NCBI RefSeq assembly: GCF_012927165.1
Contig: NZ_JABBGA010000009.1
Location: 124,001 to 188,000 of the forward strand
DNA length: 64,000 nucleotides
Direction of reading: 5' to 3'
Source of the DNA: Zoogloea dura
Lineage (GTDB): Bacteria; Pseudomonadota; Gammaproteobacteria; Burkholderiales; Rhodocyclaceae
A program made the position numbers and the translations under genes. Below the pieces are notes generated by a model. It was not told where the DNA came from and made no database searches. It saw nothing but the letters and a program-made list of their open reading frames with translations. Shown here piece after piece: positions 12,542 to 20,754 of this stretch; position 1 is the stretch's first letter, and every line of letters begins with the position of its first letter.

Positions 12542-13171
12542 TCAGGGCATCAGGGCGGGATGAGGATTGACGATGCAGCGGTAGAACGCCCCCGCCTTGC
12601 TGACGATGAGCACCTGCATGTTTTCTTCGAGCACTTCGTCGTCCAGGTCCGGCTCCACCATCAGGTAGTGGGACCGCCCGAGGCTGTCCCGGACACGTGC
12701 CTGGGCGGCCAGCCCGCGTCTGGCCGTGCCACCGACGATCACGCCGACCCGCCCGATCAGGGTCTGCTCGCTGACGCTGCTCGTCTCGTCCCGGGGGATG
12801 ATGTGCGCGATGAGCGAACCCAGTCCGCGTACGGTGGCCAGCCCCGATGGCACGGCCAGCATCCCCGCCAGCCAGGCGGGCAGATAGCCGCCGAACAGCC
12901 CCCGGGCCACCATCTGCAGGCCGTAGCCAAAGAGCGCGTAGCCGAGCAGGAACAGCAGCAGCAAGACCAGCGCGGGAACCTTGCCCAGATGCAGCCAGCC
13001 CAGCACACGATCCAGCCCACCATCGCCGTCGATGTCGGGGATGAGGTCGTCCAGCAGGTTGCTCGGGCTGAGAGAGATCAGCATGCCGACCCCCTCGAGG
13101 AGGCCGATCCCGATGATCAGTGCAAAGGCAATGCCAAACGGCAGGTTCTGATCTGCAGTAAAGAGGCTCAC
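12542..13171 (-). CDS. yqiJ: YqiJ family inner-membrane OB-fold protein
   Basis: A 209-residue membrane protein of the YqiJ/DUF1449 family, NfeD-related partners of flotillins. It has hydrophobic helices at about residues 12-32 (PFGIAFALIIGIGLLEGVGM), 65-90 and 95-115, and a C-terminal soluble OB-like domain (about 140-205, LIGRVGVIVGGTARRGLAAQ). It overlaps the upstream pspA-like gene by 4 bp (ATGA), which suggests translational coupling, and lies just before yqiK, its expected partner. Confidence 0.87.
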   Translation of the reverse strand: MSLFTADQNLPFGIAFALIIGIGLLEGVGMLISLSPSNLLDDLIPDIDGDGGLDRVLGWLHLGKVPALVLLLLFLLGYALFGYGLQMVARGLFGGYLPAWLAGMLAVPSGLATVRGLGSLIAHIIPRDETSSVSEQTLIGRVGVIVGGTARRGLAAQARVRDSLGRSHYLMVEPDLDDEVLEENMQVLIVSKAGAFYRCIVNPHPALMP

Positions 13172-13836
13172 ATCCGACCTGCCTTGAGCTGGGCGATACG
13201 CTCGGCGATCTTGTTGTCACGGACGAGGTCGTCAAGCTCCTTCAGCTGTGCTGCCTGGCGCAGGCCGCCTCCGCCGGCCGTACCGGTCAGCCCGGTGTGG
13301 CGTTCATGGATCCGGTCAAAAGCCTCGGTCACCGCCTCGATACGCTGCTCCACACCCACTCCGGCGGCCGGACCGCTTGTCTGCACGGAGGCGGCACGGC
13401 TCCGGCGAAACGCCGAAAGTGCCTCCGCCATCTCACGCTTTTTGGCCAGCAAAGCGGAGGCGAAGCCCTGCAACTCGCGCTCCTGGAGGGTGAGCTCGGA
13501 CAATCTGCTTTCAAGCACGGGCAGTTGCGCCTCGATGTCGAGCTGCCGGGCTACGGCCGCCCGCATGAGTTCGTCGCGCCCCTGGGCCATGGCCTGATCG
13601 ATCTGTTCGGCCAGCCGCGCATGCTGGCCATTCAGGCTGGCGTGCTGCTGCTGGGACAGGTGGCGGTTTGCAGCAACGGTTCCGAGTTCATGGCGCACAT
13701 CGTCGATCACGCGGTCTGCCTCGCGCATAGCTTGCTCCATCGCAGCCTCCGGGGCCTGGTCTTCCAGGCGATCGAGCAAGGCATGCATGCCACCGGTGAT
13801 GACGCGGGCCACACGGGTCTTCAGGGAATCAGCCAT
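13168..13836 (-). CDS. PspA/IM30 family protein
   Basis: A 222-residue, almost entirely helical protein of the PspA/IM30 family, peripheral membrane proteins that stabilise a damaged inner membrane. An N-terminal amphipathic helix (LKTRVARVITGGMHALLDRL) is followed by the family stretch PEAAMEQAMREADRVIDDVR and long coiled coils. No pspF, pspB or pspC gene is near, so this is the PspA copy linked to YqiJ/YqiK rather than the phage-shock operon copy. It overlaps both neighbours (8 bp upstream, 4 bp downstream). Confidence 0.85.
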   Translation of the reverse strand: MADSLKTRVARVITGGMHALLDRLEDQAPEAAMEQAMREADRVIDDVRHELGTVAANRHLSQQQHASLNGQHARLAEQIDQAMAQGRDELMRAAVARQLDIEAQLPVLESRLSELTLQERELQGFASALLAKKREMAEALSAFRRSRAASVQTSGPAAGVGVEQRIEAVTEAFDRIHERHTGLTGTAGGGGLRQAAQLKELDDLVRDNKIAERIAQLKAGRM

Positions 13837-14338
13837 TTGAGGAGCCTTTCTTGAGGGGAAGATTGGAGGCCAGTTCGATCGTATTGGCGACGTGGCGGCG
13901 TATGACCTCGGGATCGTATGCAGCAGCCGACGCGGTGATGGCCTGCCGCAGAAGCGCCTCGCAGAGGGTGAAACTGCGCCGCACGAGTGCGTCTTCGAGC
14001 AGCGCAGCCTGACCGGAATCCTTCGGCGCGTGGCTGACGATCAATGCCAGCGCAGCTGTCGTGTGGTCCAGGATCGCGCCAAGCACCTCCGAGTGCGCGC
14101 CGCCCTGGCCCTCCATCACTACCAGGGACTCCCGCAACTGGCCGGTGAGATCGCGTGCCCAGGCATGGGCTGCCGCGTAGTCGAACGCGCCATCGTGCTG
14201 CCGCTTCAGTTGCCCGAGCAGCACACGCAACTTGTCACTGTTGGTCGTGGCACCCTCGACACGCAGCTGGGCCAGCCAGAGATACAAGTCACCCGGAATA
14301 CGCGCCGAAAGTGGCTCCATGCTGGTTGCCTGACTCAT
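13829..14338 (-). CDS. Uncharacterised protein with RHH-like N-terminus
   Basis: A 169-residue protein I do not recognise as a named family. Residues about 9-40 (SARIPGDLYLWLAQLRVEG then TTNSDKLRVLL) look like a ribbon-helix-helix DNA-binding or protein-contact element. The rest is helical and Ala/Leu-rich with no membrane segment. The ATG at 14338 has AAGGG upstream and is preferred to the one at 14374. It overlaps the pspA-like gene by 8 bp, so the four genes down to yqiK form one operon that it heads. It could be the regulator or a cytoplasmic partner of the membrane module; this is inference from position. Confidence 0.6.
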   Translation of the reverse strand: MSQATSMEPLSARIPGDLYLWLAQLRVEGATTNSDKLRVLLGQLKRQHDGAFDYAAAHAWARDLTGQLRESLVVMEGQGGAHSEVLGAILDHTTAALALIVSHAPKDSGQAALLEDALVRRSFTLCEALLRQAITASAAAYDPEVIRRHVANTIELASNLPLKKGSSNG

Positions 14339-14462
14339 TCGCACCCTTTCATACCCGGATTGGATTGAATTCAATTGTATTCATTCGAATTCGAAAGTCA
14401 ATGCGAATATTTCCTTTCGGCATATACACCGAACATGAAGCCGACCGGACTTCAGCCTAATG

Positions 14463-14492
14463 AAAAAGCCCGGACACCGAAGTGCCCGGGCT
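14463..14492 (-). terminator. Terminator after dctP
   Basis: On the minus strand an 11-bp stem with one mismatch (14467-14477 with 14482-14492) closes a TTCG tetraloop and is followed by five T residues (AAAAA at 14463-14467 on the plus strand). It lies 28 bp after the stop of the TRAP binding protein gene. Confidence 0.85.
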
Positions 14493-14519
14493 GTCCGGTG
14501 ATGCCGGAAACGCTCCGGA

Positions 14520-15551
14520 TCAGTTGCCGCGGCCGGCCTTTTCGATCTCCGCGAACATCTCCCGGGCGGTCTGTTCGCCGTACTGTTTCGCGTACTTGTC
14601 GATCAGCGGCCGGGTCTTCTCCTTCATCTTCGCCACCTCTTCCGGCGGCAGGGTGTTGATGCTCATCTTGGTCTTCAGGAAGGCCATCGCCTCGGCACCG
14701 TACTTCTGGGACAGCTGACGCTGATGGTCACGTGCCTCGACAGCCGCCTCGTTGAGGATCTTCTTCTCGTCAGCCGACAGCTTGTCGTAGGTCTTCTTGC
14801 TCATCAGCAGCATCTGCGGGTTGTACATGTGATTGGTGATCGTCACGTACTTCTGCACCTCGTAGAACTTGCTCTGCTGCAGGTTGATCAGGGTCTGGTT
14901 GCCGCCATCGACGGTCTTCTGCTCCAGCGCGGTGTACACCTCGACGAAGGGCAGCGGCACCGGGTTGGCGCCCAGGGCGGTCTGGAAGTCGATCTGCAGC
15001 GGGGTCTCGGTGACGCGGATCTTCAGGCCGGCGATGTCCTCGACCTTCTGGATCGGCTTCTTGCCGGTGTGGTAGTTCAGGTAGCCCATCTCCCACCAGC
15101 CCAGCCCGACCAGGCCCTTGTCCTGCAGCTTGGCCGCGAGCTTGCTGCCCCACTCGCCGTCCAGCACCTTGTAGGCGATCTTCTCGCTGGAGAAGGCAAA
15201 GGGGAAATCCAGCACGCCGAAATCCTTCACCAGGCCGGTGAGCAGGTTGGCGTTCATGATGGCCATCTCGATCACGCCACCCTGCATCAAGGACACCACC
15301 GCGGTGTCCTTGCCGAGGGCGCCGCCGCCGTACATCTTGGCCTTCATCTTGCCGCCGCTCTTCTTCTCGAGCAGCTCGCAGAACTTCACGCCGCCGTCGT
15401 AATGGGCCGTGCCGGCATTGACGGCGATGGCGACCTTGAAATTGCGCTCCTGGATGTCGGCCGCCCATACGGACACGGGTGCTGCGGCCAGGAAAGCGGT
15501 GCTCAACAGGCTGCCGAAGGCGAAGCTGCGGTACAGGGATTGGACTTTCAT
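14520..15551 (-). CDS. dctP: TRAP transporter substrate-binding protein (DctP), orphan
   Basis: A 343-residue periplasmic binding protein of the DctP family. A signal peptide (about residues 1-28, ending VWA) is followed by the family fold, with GGKMKAKMYGGGALGKD, IAGLKIRVTETPLQ and the late YNPQMLLMSKKTYDKLSADE. DctP proteins capture organic acids for the DctQM permease. No permease genes accompany it; the nearest are at 24.5-26.4 kb, next to a second dctP. The start at 15551 has GGAGAC upstream; the open frame extends far upstream but without family similarity. A TGCGCG-N5-CGCGCA palindrome 133 bp upstream is shared with the quiC and dctQ promoters, so co-regulation is likely. Confidence 0.9.
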   Translation of the reverse strand: MKVQSLYRSFAFGSLLSTAFLAAAPVSVWAADIQERNFKVAIAVNAGTAHYDGGVKFCELLEKKSGGKMKAKMYGGGALGKDTAVVSLMQGGVIEMAIMNANLLTGLVKDFGVLDFPFAFSSEKIAYKVLDGEWGSKLAAKLQDKGLVGLGWWEMGYLNYHTGKKPIQKVEDIAGLKIRVTETPLQIDFQTALGANPVPLPFVEVYTALEQKTVDGGNQTLINLQQSKFYEVQKYVTITNHMYNPQMLLMSKKTYDKLSADEKKILNEAAVEARDHQRQLSQKYGAEAMAFLKTKMSINTLPPEEVAKMKEKTRPLIDKYAKQYGEQTAREMFAEIEKAGRGN

Positions 15552-15683
15552 GATGTCTCCGTTGTTGTCGTGATCGACCGGGCCGCGGCACTGCCAGACC
15601 CGGATTCGTGGGGCAGATGCTAGCAATGGCCTCACCCTGTATTCGCGGCCTGCCGAGCGCATCTGCGCGACATGCGTCCGAAA

Positions 15684-15700
15684 TGCGCGATCAACGCGCA
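15684..15700. promoter_or_regulatory. Putative IclR operator upstream of orphan dctP
   Basis: TGCGCG-ATCAA-CGCGCA, a 17-bp palindrome matching sites at 19216, 26581 and 26774. A degenerate half-copy (TGCGCGACATGCG) begins at 15664. It lies 133 bp before the dctP start. Binding by the IclR protein encoded at 19283 is inferred. Confidence 0.6.
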
Positions 15701-15733
15701 CAACAGATCGCGCGGCCCGGGACTTATACGTCG

Positions 15734-15772
15734 GGGAAAAAGAAAGCCCACCGAACCAGGGGTCCGATGGGC
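15734..15772 (-). terminator. Terminator after the quiC-MFS operon
   Basis: On the minus strand a 12-bp stem with a few G-T pairs and a CCT loop (15746-15772) is followed by TTTCTTTTTC (15736-15745). It lies about 108 bp past the stop of the MFS gene and separates that operon from the dctP promoter. Confidence 0.8.
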
Positions 15773-15852
15773 CAAATGACCGGCGGGGACGAAATGGGAG
15801 GGAAGAACCCGCCGGTATGGACACTGCCGCCGGGCGGCTGCGTCCGTGGGAA

Positions 15853-15890
15853 TCAGGGCCCAAAGATCGGGCCCAAAGATCAGGGCCCGA
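15853..15890. repeat. Short tandem repeat around GGGCCC
   Basis: Two copies of GGGCCCAAAGATC, then a third GGGCCC, spaced about 14-16 bp apart, directly downstream of and partly overlapping the MFS stop codon (15880-15882). Confidence 0.7.
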
Positions 15891-17145
15891 AGGCCTCCCT
15901 GAGGCGCTTGCGCCGCTTGAACAGGAAGACCAGGCAGACGGCCAGCACCACGCCCTCCACCCACAGGGTATGGCGCACCCCCAGCCAGGCGGCCAGCAGC
16001 CCGGCCAGCAGGCCGCCGATGGCGTCGGCGCCAAAGCGGGCCGCCATGAAGAAGGACACCACGCGTCCGCGCAGGGCATCCGGCGCACTGGACTGCAGCA
16101 GCATGTTGATGCCGGCATTGCTCACGGCCACCCCGAAGCCGATCATCGCCAGGCCCAGGCAGGCCAGCGCCACCAGCCCGCCCACCCCGGTCACCGCCAG
16201 TCCGGCGGCGCACAGGGCCACCGCGCCGATCACGCCGAAGCTCAGGCGCGGCAAGGACTTCACCCCTGCCAGCGTGGAGGTGCCGACAAAGGCCCCGCCG
16301 CCGGCCGCGCCCCACAGCAGGCCCAGGGTGCGGGCATCGCCGAGGAAGACATCCTTGGCCAGGATGGGCAGCAGGGTGGCGTAGCTCGAGGCGGTGAGGT
16401 TCACCACGGCCAGTGCGGCGATCAGCACCCGCACCGACCAGGTCGACCACACGTAGCGGGCTCCCTCCTTGAAGACCCGCCCCACCGAGCCCCCTGCCCG
16501 CTGCAGCGGACGCCCCTCGGCGCGCAGCACCGCCACGATCAGGGACAGGAAGCTCAGGGCGTTGAGGGCGAAACAGGTGGCCTCCGAGGTCAGCCCGAGC
16601 AGCAGGCCGGCGATCGGCGGCCCGATGAAGCGCCCCCCATTGACCAGCATGGAGTTCAGGGCCAGGGCGTTCGGGAGGTCGTCCTTGTCACGCACGTAGG
16701 CGCTGATCAGCGCGTGGCGCAGCGGTGCATCGAAGCTGTTGAGCACCCCCAGCAAGGCCGACATGGCGACGATCAGGGCCGGGCCGATCCAGCCCGCCGC
16801 GCTCAGCCCGGCCAGGGTCAGGGCCTGCAGCCCGAGCAGGCTCTGCACGCCGATCAGCCAGCGCCGCTTGTCCTGCCGGTCGATCCAGGCCCCGGCCAGC
16901 GGCCCCACCAGCAGCTGGGGCACCAGCGCCACGAAGGTGGTCACCCCCAGCAGGGCCGCCGACCCGGTGATGCGGTACACCAGCCAGACCAGCGCCACCT
17001 GCTGGATCCACGACCCGAGCAGGGAGATGGCCTGCCCCGAAAAATACAACCGGAAATCCCGCGCCCGCAGGGAGCGCGCGAATTCCGGGATACGTGACTC
17101 CAATGGCTCAGGTGACTTGGGTGACTTGGGTGAATCAGGCAACAC
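15880..17145 (-). CDS. MFS transporter of the EntS-like MFS_3 family
   Basis: A 421-residue, 12-helix major facilitator permease. The opening RSLRARDFRLYFSGQAISLL and GSWIQQVALVWLVYRITGSA are typical of the MFS_3 (PF05977, EntS-like) family. The cytoplasmic N-terminus carries SPKSPKSP, encoded by a 9-bp tandem repeat at about 17106-17131. The start is a GTG at 17143-17145. It follows quiC by 31 bp on the same strand, so the two are probably co-transcribed. That context suggests transport of a quinate/shikimate-pathway compound, possibly export of excess intermediate, but the family also contains drug and siderophore exporters. Confidence 0.82.
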   Translation of the reverse strand: MLPDSPKSPKSPEPLESRIPEFARSLRARDFRLYFSGQAISLLGSWIQQVALVWLVYRITGSAALLGVTTFVALVPQLLVGPLAGAWIDRQDKRRWLIGVQSLLGLQALTLAGLSAAGWIGPALIVAMSALLGVLNSFDAPLRHALISAYVRDKDDLPNALALNSMLVNGGRFIGPPIAGLLLGLTSEATCFALNALSFLSLIVAVLRAEGRPLQRAGGSVGRVFKEGARYVWSTWSVRVLIAALAVVNLTASSYATLLPILAKDVFLGDARTLGLLWGAAGGGAFVGTSTLAGVKSLPRLSFGVIGAVALCAAGLAVTGVGGLVALACLGLAMIGFGVAVSNAGINMLLQSSAPDALRGRVVSFFMAARFGADAIGGLLAGLLAAWLGVRHTLWVEGVVLAVCLVFLFKRRKRLREAFGP

Positions 17146-17176
17146 GGAAGCTCCGAAGTGTCTTCAAGCCTCCACT

Positions 17177-19078
17177 TTACTGCGCACTCTGGGCCGTCAT
17201 CCGCACCGCCGCATTGGCTGCGCCGAATCCTGCATAGCGGCCGACGCGCTGGACGATCTCGAAGAAGAAGCTGCCCACGAAAGACCGCACGTAGAAGTGA
17301 AAGAAGGCCCCATCGGCGTTCTCGTCGTAGAGCACGCCGAACTGGCGCATGCGCTCGACCAGCCCCGGCTCCAGATCCAGCCGGGCCGCCAGATCATCGT
17401 AGTAGTTGTCGGGCACCGGCAACAGCGCGATGCCGCCGGCCCGCACCCGGGTGGCGCAGGCGAAGATGTCGTCGCAGGCCAGGGCGATATGGTGGATGCC
17501 GCCGCCCTGCAGGGTCTCGGCGGTGCGCCCGGTGGCCGTTGTGCGGCTCTGCGACACATTCAGGGCGATGCGCAGGGACTGGTCGTCGTTCACCATGGCG
17601 CAGCTGCGCACCAGGCCGTGGGGGTCGGCCAGCTCCAGGCTGGGCTGGGGGGCGAGCCCCAGCACCACCCGGTTGAACAGCACCCCGGTGTCGAACTGCT
17701 CCAGGGGGTAGGCATGAGCCAGGTGGTCCACCTGGCGGATGCCCGCCCGGCTGTGCCCCTGCCGGCCCGCCTCGATGACGAAATCACTCTCCAGGAAGCC
17801 CCGCTCTTCCAGGGCCTGGGAGACGAAGTAGATCACGCTGTCGTCCACCGCCCGCAGGGCCGGGATGATGGTCTCGTTGGGCCCCACGCGCCCCGCGTAA
17901 CGGGGCAGCTGGAAGGCCACCCCCCGGTTCACCGCCCGCTGGCCGTCATCGGTGGCAAGGCCCAGCGCACAGATCGACGGCCCGCGGCGCTGGAAGAAAT
18001 CCGCGGCAAAGGAGCCCGGCTCCTGGTTGAGGATGAGGCGCACCTCCCCCTGCTGATACAGCGTCACATCCTTGCTGCGGTGAGCCCCCAGGCGGTCGAA
18101 GCCCAGTCCCTCCAGGGCCCGGGCCAGCACGTGGCCGGAGGCCGCGTCCACCGCGAACTCGATGAAGGACACCCCCTTCAGGGTCGGCGGAGCCGGCGGG
18201 TTGAACAGCTCGATGCGCTCCGCCAGCTGCGCCGCCGCCGGATCCGCCACCGCCCGCGCCGCAATGCGCTGGCGCACCTGCTCTTCGAGGAAGAGCAGGG
18301 ATTCATGGGCATCCAGCGTGGTACGCCGGTTGGGTGCCGCGCGGAAGACGTCGTTGAACACCTCCAGCGACAGGGGCCCCGGGTAGCCTGCCATCAGCAC
18401 GTGTTCGACAAAGCGGGCCAGGTCGAAGGTGCCCTGCCCCGGGAAGCAGCGGAAATGGCGGCTCCACTGCAACACGTCCATGGCCAGCATCGGCGCGTCG
18501 GCCAGCTGCAGGAAGAACAGCTTGTCCGCCGGGATCGTCTCGATGCCCGCCGGATCGTCCCCCCGCGACAGGATGTGGAAGCTGTCCAGGCACAGGCCCA
18601 GGTGCGGGTGGTCGGCCTTCTTCACGATCTCCCAGGAGTGCAGGTAGCGATTGACGTGGTGGCCCCAGGCCAGCGCCTCGTAGGCCACCCGCAGCCCGCG
18701 CTCGGCGGCCTTCTCGGCCATGGCGTGGAGCTGGGATGCGAGCAGTTCGTCGTCGCAGATCATGTCCGGCTGCACGTTGGAGCACACCAGCAGCATGGGC
18801 GCGCCGAGCTCCACCATCAGGTCGAACTTGCGCTGGGCCCGGTCCAGGTTGCGCCGGAAGCGGGCCTCATCCACCCCGTCCATGTCGCGGAAGGGCTGGT
18901 ACAGGTCGATGCCCAGGCCCAGGTCGGCGCAGCGCTGGCGGATCTCCCGCGGTGACAGGCGGCTGGCGATGAGGTCGTTCTCGAAGATCTCGACGGCGTC
19001 GAAGCGGGCGCGGGCGATGGATTCGAGCTTTTCTTCGAGGGTGCCACTGATGCATACGGTGGCGATGGATCGGCGCAT
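17177..19078 (-). CDS. quiC: 3-dehydroshikimate dehydratase, QuiC1-type two-domain
   Basis: A 633-residue two-domain protein. The N-terminal TIM-barrel isomerase-like domain (about residues 1-270) opens RRSIATVCISGTLEEKLESI; the C-terminal VOC/4-hydroxyphenylpyruvate dioxygenase-like domain (about 300-620) keeps all three usual metal-ligand positions in VDHLAH, GIHHIAL and FFFEIVQR. Length and order match QuiC1 of Pseudomonas, which dehydrates 3-dehydroshikimate to protocatechuate. This links the shikimate genes at 20.3-21.6 kb to the ring-cleavage genes at 36-41 kb. The start at 19078 has GGAGA upstream. It is divergent from an IclR regulator and preceded by a palindromic site. Confidence 0.9.
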   Translation of the reverse strand: MRRSIATVCISGTLEEKLESIARARFDAVEIFENDLIASRLSPREIRQRCADLGLGIDLYQPFRDMDGVDEARFRRNLDRAQRKFDLMVELGAPMLLVCSNVQPDMICDDELLASQLHAMAEKAAERGLRVAYEALAWGHHVNRYLHSWEIVKKADHPHLGLCLDSFHILSRGDDPAGIETIPADKLFFLQLADAPMLAMDVLQWSRHFRCFPGQGTFDLARFVEHVLMAGYPGPLSLEVFNDVFRAAPNRRTTLDAHESLLFLEEQVRQRIAARAVADPAAAQLAERIELFNPPAPPTLKGVSFIEFAVDAASGHVLARALEGLGFDRLGAHRSKDVTLYQQGEVRLILNQEPGSFAADFFQRRGPSICALGLATDDGQRAVNRGVAFQLPRYAGRVGPNETIIPALRAVDDSVIYFVSQALEERGFLESDFVIEAGRQGHSRAGIRQVDHLAHAYPLEQFDTGVLFNRVVLGLAPQPSLELADPHGLVRSCAMVNDDQSLRIALNVSQSRTTATGRTAETLQGGGIHHIALACDDIFACATRVRAGGIALLPVPDNYYDDLAARLDLEPGLVERMRQFGVLYDENADGAFFHFYVRSFVGSFFFEIVQRVGRYAGFGAANAAVRMTAQSAQ

Positions 19079-19215
19079 TTCGGGTCTCCGCCTGGTGGGT
19101 CTTGTGGGATCTCGTGGTGTCACGGCAGCCGCTCCGCAGGGCAATCGGCCGCTCTCTCCGGCAGGAGAATCTTAGGGAGCACCCACCGCCACGAACATTG
19201 CCCCAGGGGTTCGAT

Positions 19216-19232
19216 TGCGCGACAATCGCGCA
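19216..19232. promoter_or_regulatory. Putative IclR operator between quiC and its regulator
   Basis: TGCGCG-ACAAT-CGCGCA, a 17-bp site lying 138 bp before quiC and 51 bp before the iclR-type gene. More GCGCG half-sites follow to about 19253 (GCGCGCACC and TCGCGCGAA). Central placement in the divergent promoter fits autoregulation plus quiC control. Confidence 0.65.
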
Positions 19233-19282
19233 GCGCGCACCAATAATCGCGCGAATTCCAATAACGATAACGGAGACATCCC

Positions 19283-20053
19283 ATGACCGAAGAGCAGCAG
19301 CTCGACCGGCGGGACTGGATTGCCGGGCTGGAGAAAGGCCTCAAGGTGATCGAGGCCTTCAACGATGCCCACCCCCGCCTGACCCCCTCCACCGCGGCCC
19401 GCCGCACCGGCATCACCCGCACCGCAGCACGCCGCTACCTGCTCACCCTGGAGCACCTGGGCTATGTGCAGACCGACGGCACCCACTTCTGGCTGACCCC
19501 GCGCATCCTGCGCCTGGGCTGGTCGTATTTCGATTCGGCCAAGGTGCCGCGCGCCGTGCAGCCCTTCCTGCAGCGCATCAGCATGGAGCTGGGCGGCTCG
19601 GCCTTCTTCGCGGTACTGGACGAGGACGAGGTGGTCTTCGTGGCCCGCAACGGCAACGGCCGGGTGCAGAGCCTCGGCTTTGTGCTGGGCGCGCGCATCG
19701 CCGCCAACCTCGCATCGGCGGGCATCGTGCTGCTGGCCTGTCGCCCGCCCGAGGAAGTGGGCCGCTGGCTGGAAGGGCGCAAGTTCGTCCCTTACACCCC
19801 GCACAGCATGACCAATGTGGACGACGTCCGCGCCGTGATCCAGGCCGCCCGCGGCAACGGCTACTGCATCCTCGAACAGCAGCTGGAACAGGGCCGCCGG
19901 GGCATCGCCGTACCCGTGCGCACCCGCGCCGGCGAAGTGGTGGGGGCCATCAGCGTGAGCCTCTCCATCGGCAACGAAACCACCCAGCAGGCCCTGTCGC
20001 GCACCCTGCCGGTGCTGCGGGAGGCGGAACATGCACTGCTGGCGCTGCTGTAG
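19283..20053 (+). CDS. IclR-family regulator of quinate/shikimate catabolism
   Basis: A 256-residue IclR-family regulator, the family that includes PcaU, PcaR, PobR and QuiR of aromatic catabolism. The N-terminal winged helix (about residues 12-75, GLEKGLKVIEAFNDAHPRLT) is followed by the effector domain (about 80-250), with NLASAGIVLLAC and the late GRRGIAVPVRTRAGEVVGAI. It is divergent from quiC; TGCGCG-N5-CGCGCA sites lie in this gap and before the other catabolic units. The inducer is probably protocatechuate, quinate or shikimate, by family precedent only. Confidence 0.87.
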   Translation: MTEEQQLDRRDWIAGLEKGLKVIEAFNDAHPRLTPSTAARRTGITRTAARRYLLTLEHLGYVQTDGTHFWLTPRILRLGWSYFDSAKVPRAVQPFLQRISMELGGSAFFAVLDEDEVVFVARNGNGRVQSLGFVLGARIAANLASAGIVLLACRPPEEVGRWLEGRKFVPYTPHSMTNVDDVRAVIQAARGNGYCILEQQLEQGRRGIAVPVRTRAGEVVGAISVSLSIGNETTQQALSRTLPVLREAEHALLALL

Positions 20054-20072
20054 GGGTGGCCGGAGCCACCCC
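20053..20072 (+). terminator. Hairpin at the end of the IclR gene
   Basis: A perfect 8-bp stem (GGGGTGGC with GCCACCCC) and a CGGA loop begin at the last base of the stop codon. No T-run follows, so termination is uncertain. Confidence 0.4.
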
Positions 20073-20075
20073 TGC

Positions 20076-20306
20076 AACAGTCCTGTCAGTCGTTCTCGCA
20101 GCCCCTGAAATCCTTCTCGCAGCCTTGTGAATCGTCCTCACAGCGCCTGTAATCCTTCTCTCAGGCCTGTGGATCGATATAACAGCGCTGTGAATCCTTC
20201 CCACAGCCCTGTGAATCGTCCTCACAGCGCCTGAAATCCTTCTCTCAGGCTTGTGAATCGATCCAACAGCCCTGCGAATCCTTCTCACAGGCCTGCGAAC
20301 CCTTCC
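20076..20306. repeat. 21-bp tandem repeat array (about 11 units)
   Basis: About eleven diverged units of 20-22 bp, with consensus near CACAGCCCTGTGAATCCTTCT. Each unit centres on a small palindrome (CACAG..CTGTG). The pattern also repeats at about 84 bp, four units at a time: the stretch from about 20126 is echoed from about 20210. The array fills the gap between the convergent IclR and aroQ genes and stops one base before the aroQ stop codon. There are no unique spacers, so it is not a CRISPR. Confidence 0.9.
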
Positions 20307-20307
20307 C

Positions 20308-20742
20308 CTACAACGCCGCCACCGCCGCCCGCAGGGCGAGCAGGTAGCTGTCGGCGCCGAAGCCGCAGATCTGCCCGCGCACGATATCGGCGAACACCGA
20401 CACGTGGCGGAAGGGCTCACGGGCATGGATGTTGGACATGTGCAGCTCCACGACCGGACAGGTGAGGATGGCCAGCGCGTCGCGGATGCCGTAGCTGTAA
20501 TGGGTCCAGGCCCCGGCATTGATGAGCACCGCATCCACCCCGTCGGTGAAGGCCTGGTGGATGCGCAGGCACATGTCACCTTCGTGGTTGGTCTGGTAGC
20601 TGTCCACGACGACGCCGAGTTCGTGGCCCAGGGCCTGCAGGCGGGCGTCGATGTCGGCCAGGGTCACCGTGCCGTACTGCACCGGGTCGCGCTTGCCGAA
20701 CATGTTGTGGTTGATGCCGTGGAGCATCAGGATCTTCTTCAT
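20308..20742 (-). CDS. aroQ: Type II 3-dehydroquinate dehydratase
   Basis: A 144-residue type II dehydroquinase, a dodecameric enzyme converting 3-dehydroquinate to 3-dehydroshikimate. Conserved blocks are NAGAWTHYSYGIRDAL and VELHMSNIHAREPFRHVSV. The active-site lid reads HGINHNMFGKRDPVQYG where most AroQ proteins have NGPNLNLLGxREPxxYG; the key Asn, Arg and Tyr remain. This divergence and the catabolic neighbours suggest a QuiB-like degradative role rather than aromatic amino-acid synthesis. It follows aroE by 12 bp and is the last gene of the dctQ operon. Confidence 0.9.
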   Translation of the reverse strand: MKKILMLHGINHNMFGKRDPVQYGTVTLADIDARLQALGHELGVVVDSYQTNHEGDMCLRIHQAFTDGVDAVLINAGAWTHYSYGIRDALAILTCPVVELHMSNIHAREPFRHVSVFADIVRGQICGFGADSYLLALRAAVAAL

Positions 20743-20754
20743 GACCGGGTCCTT

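Noticed and set aside
20076-20306. Possible CRISPR array
   Set aside because: Units are contiguous with no unique spacers, the repeats are diverged, and no cas genes are near.
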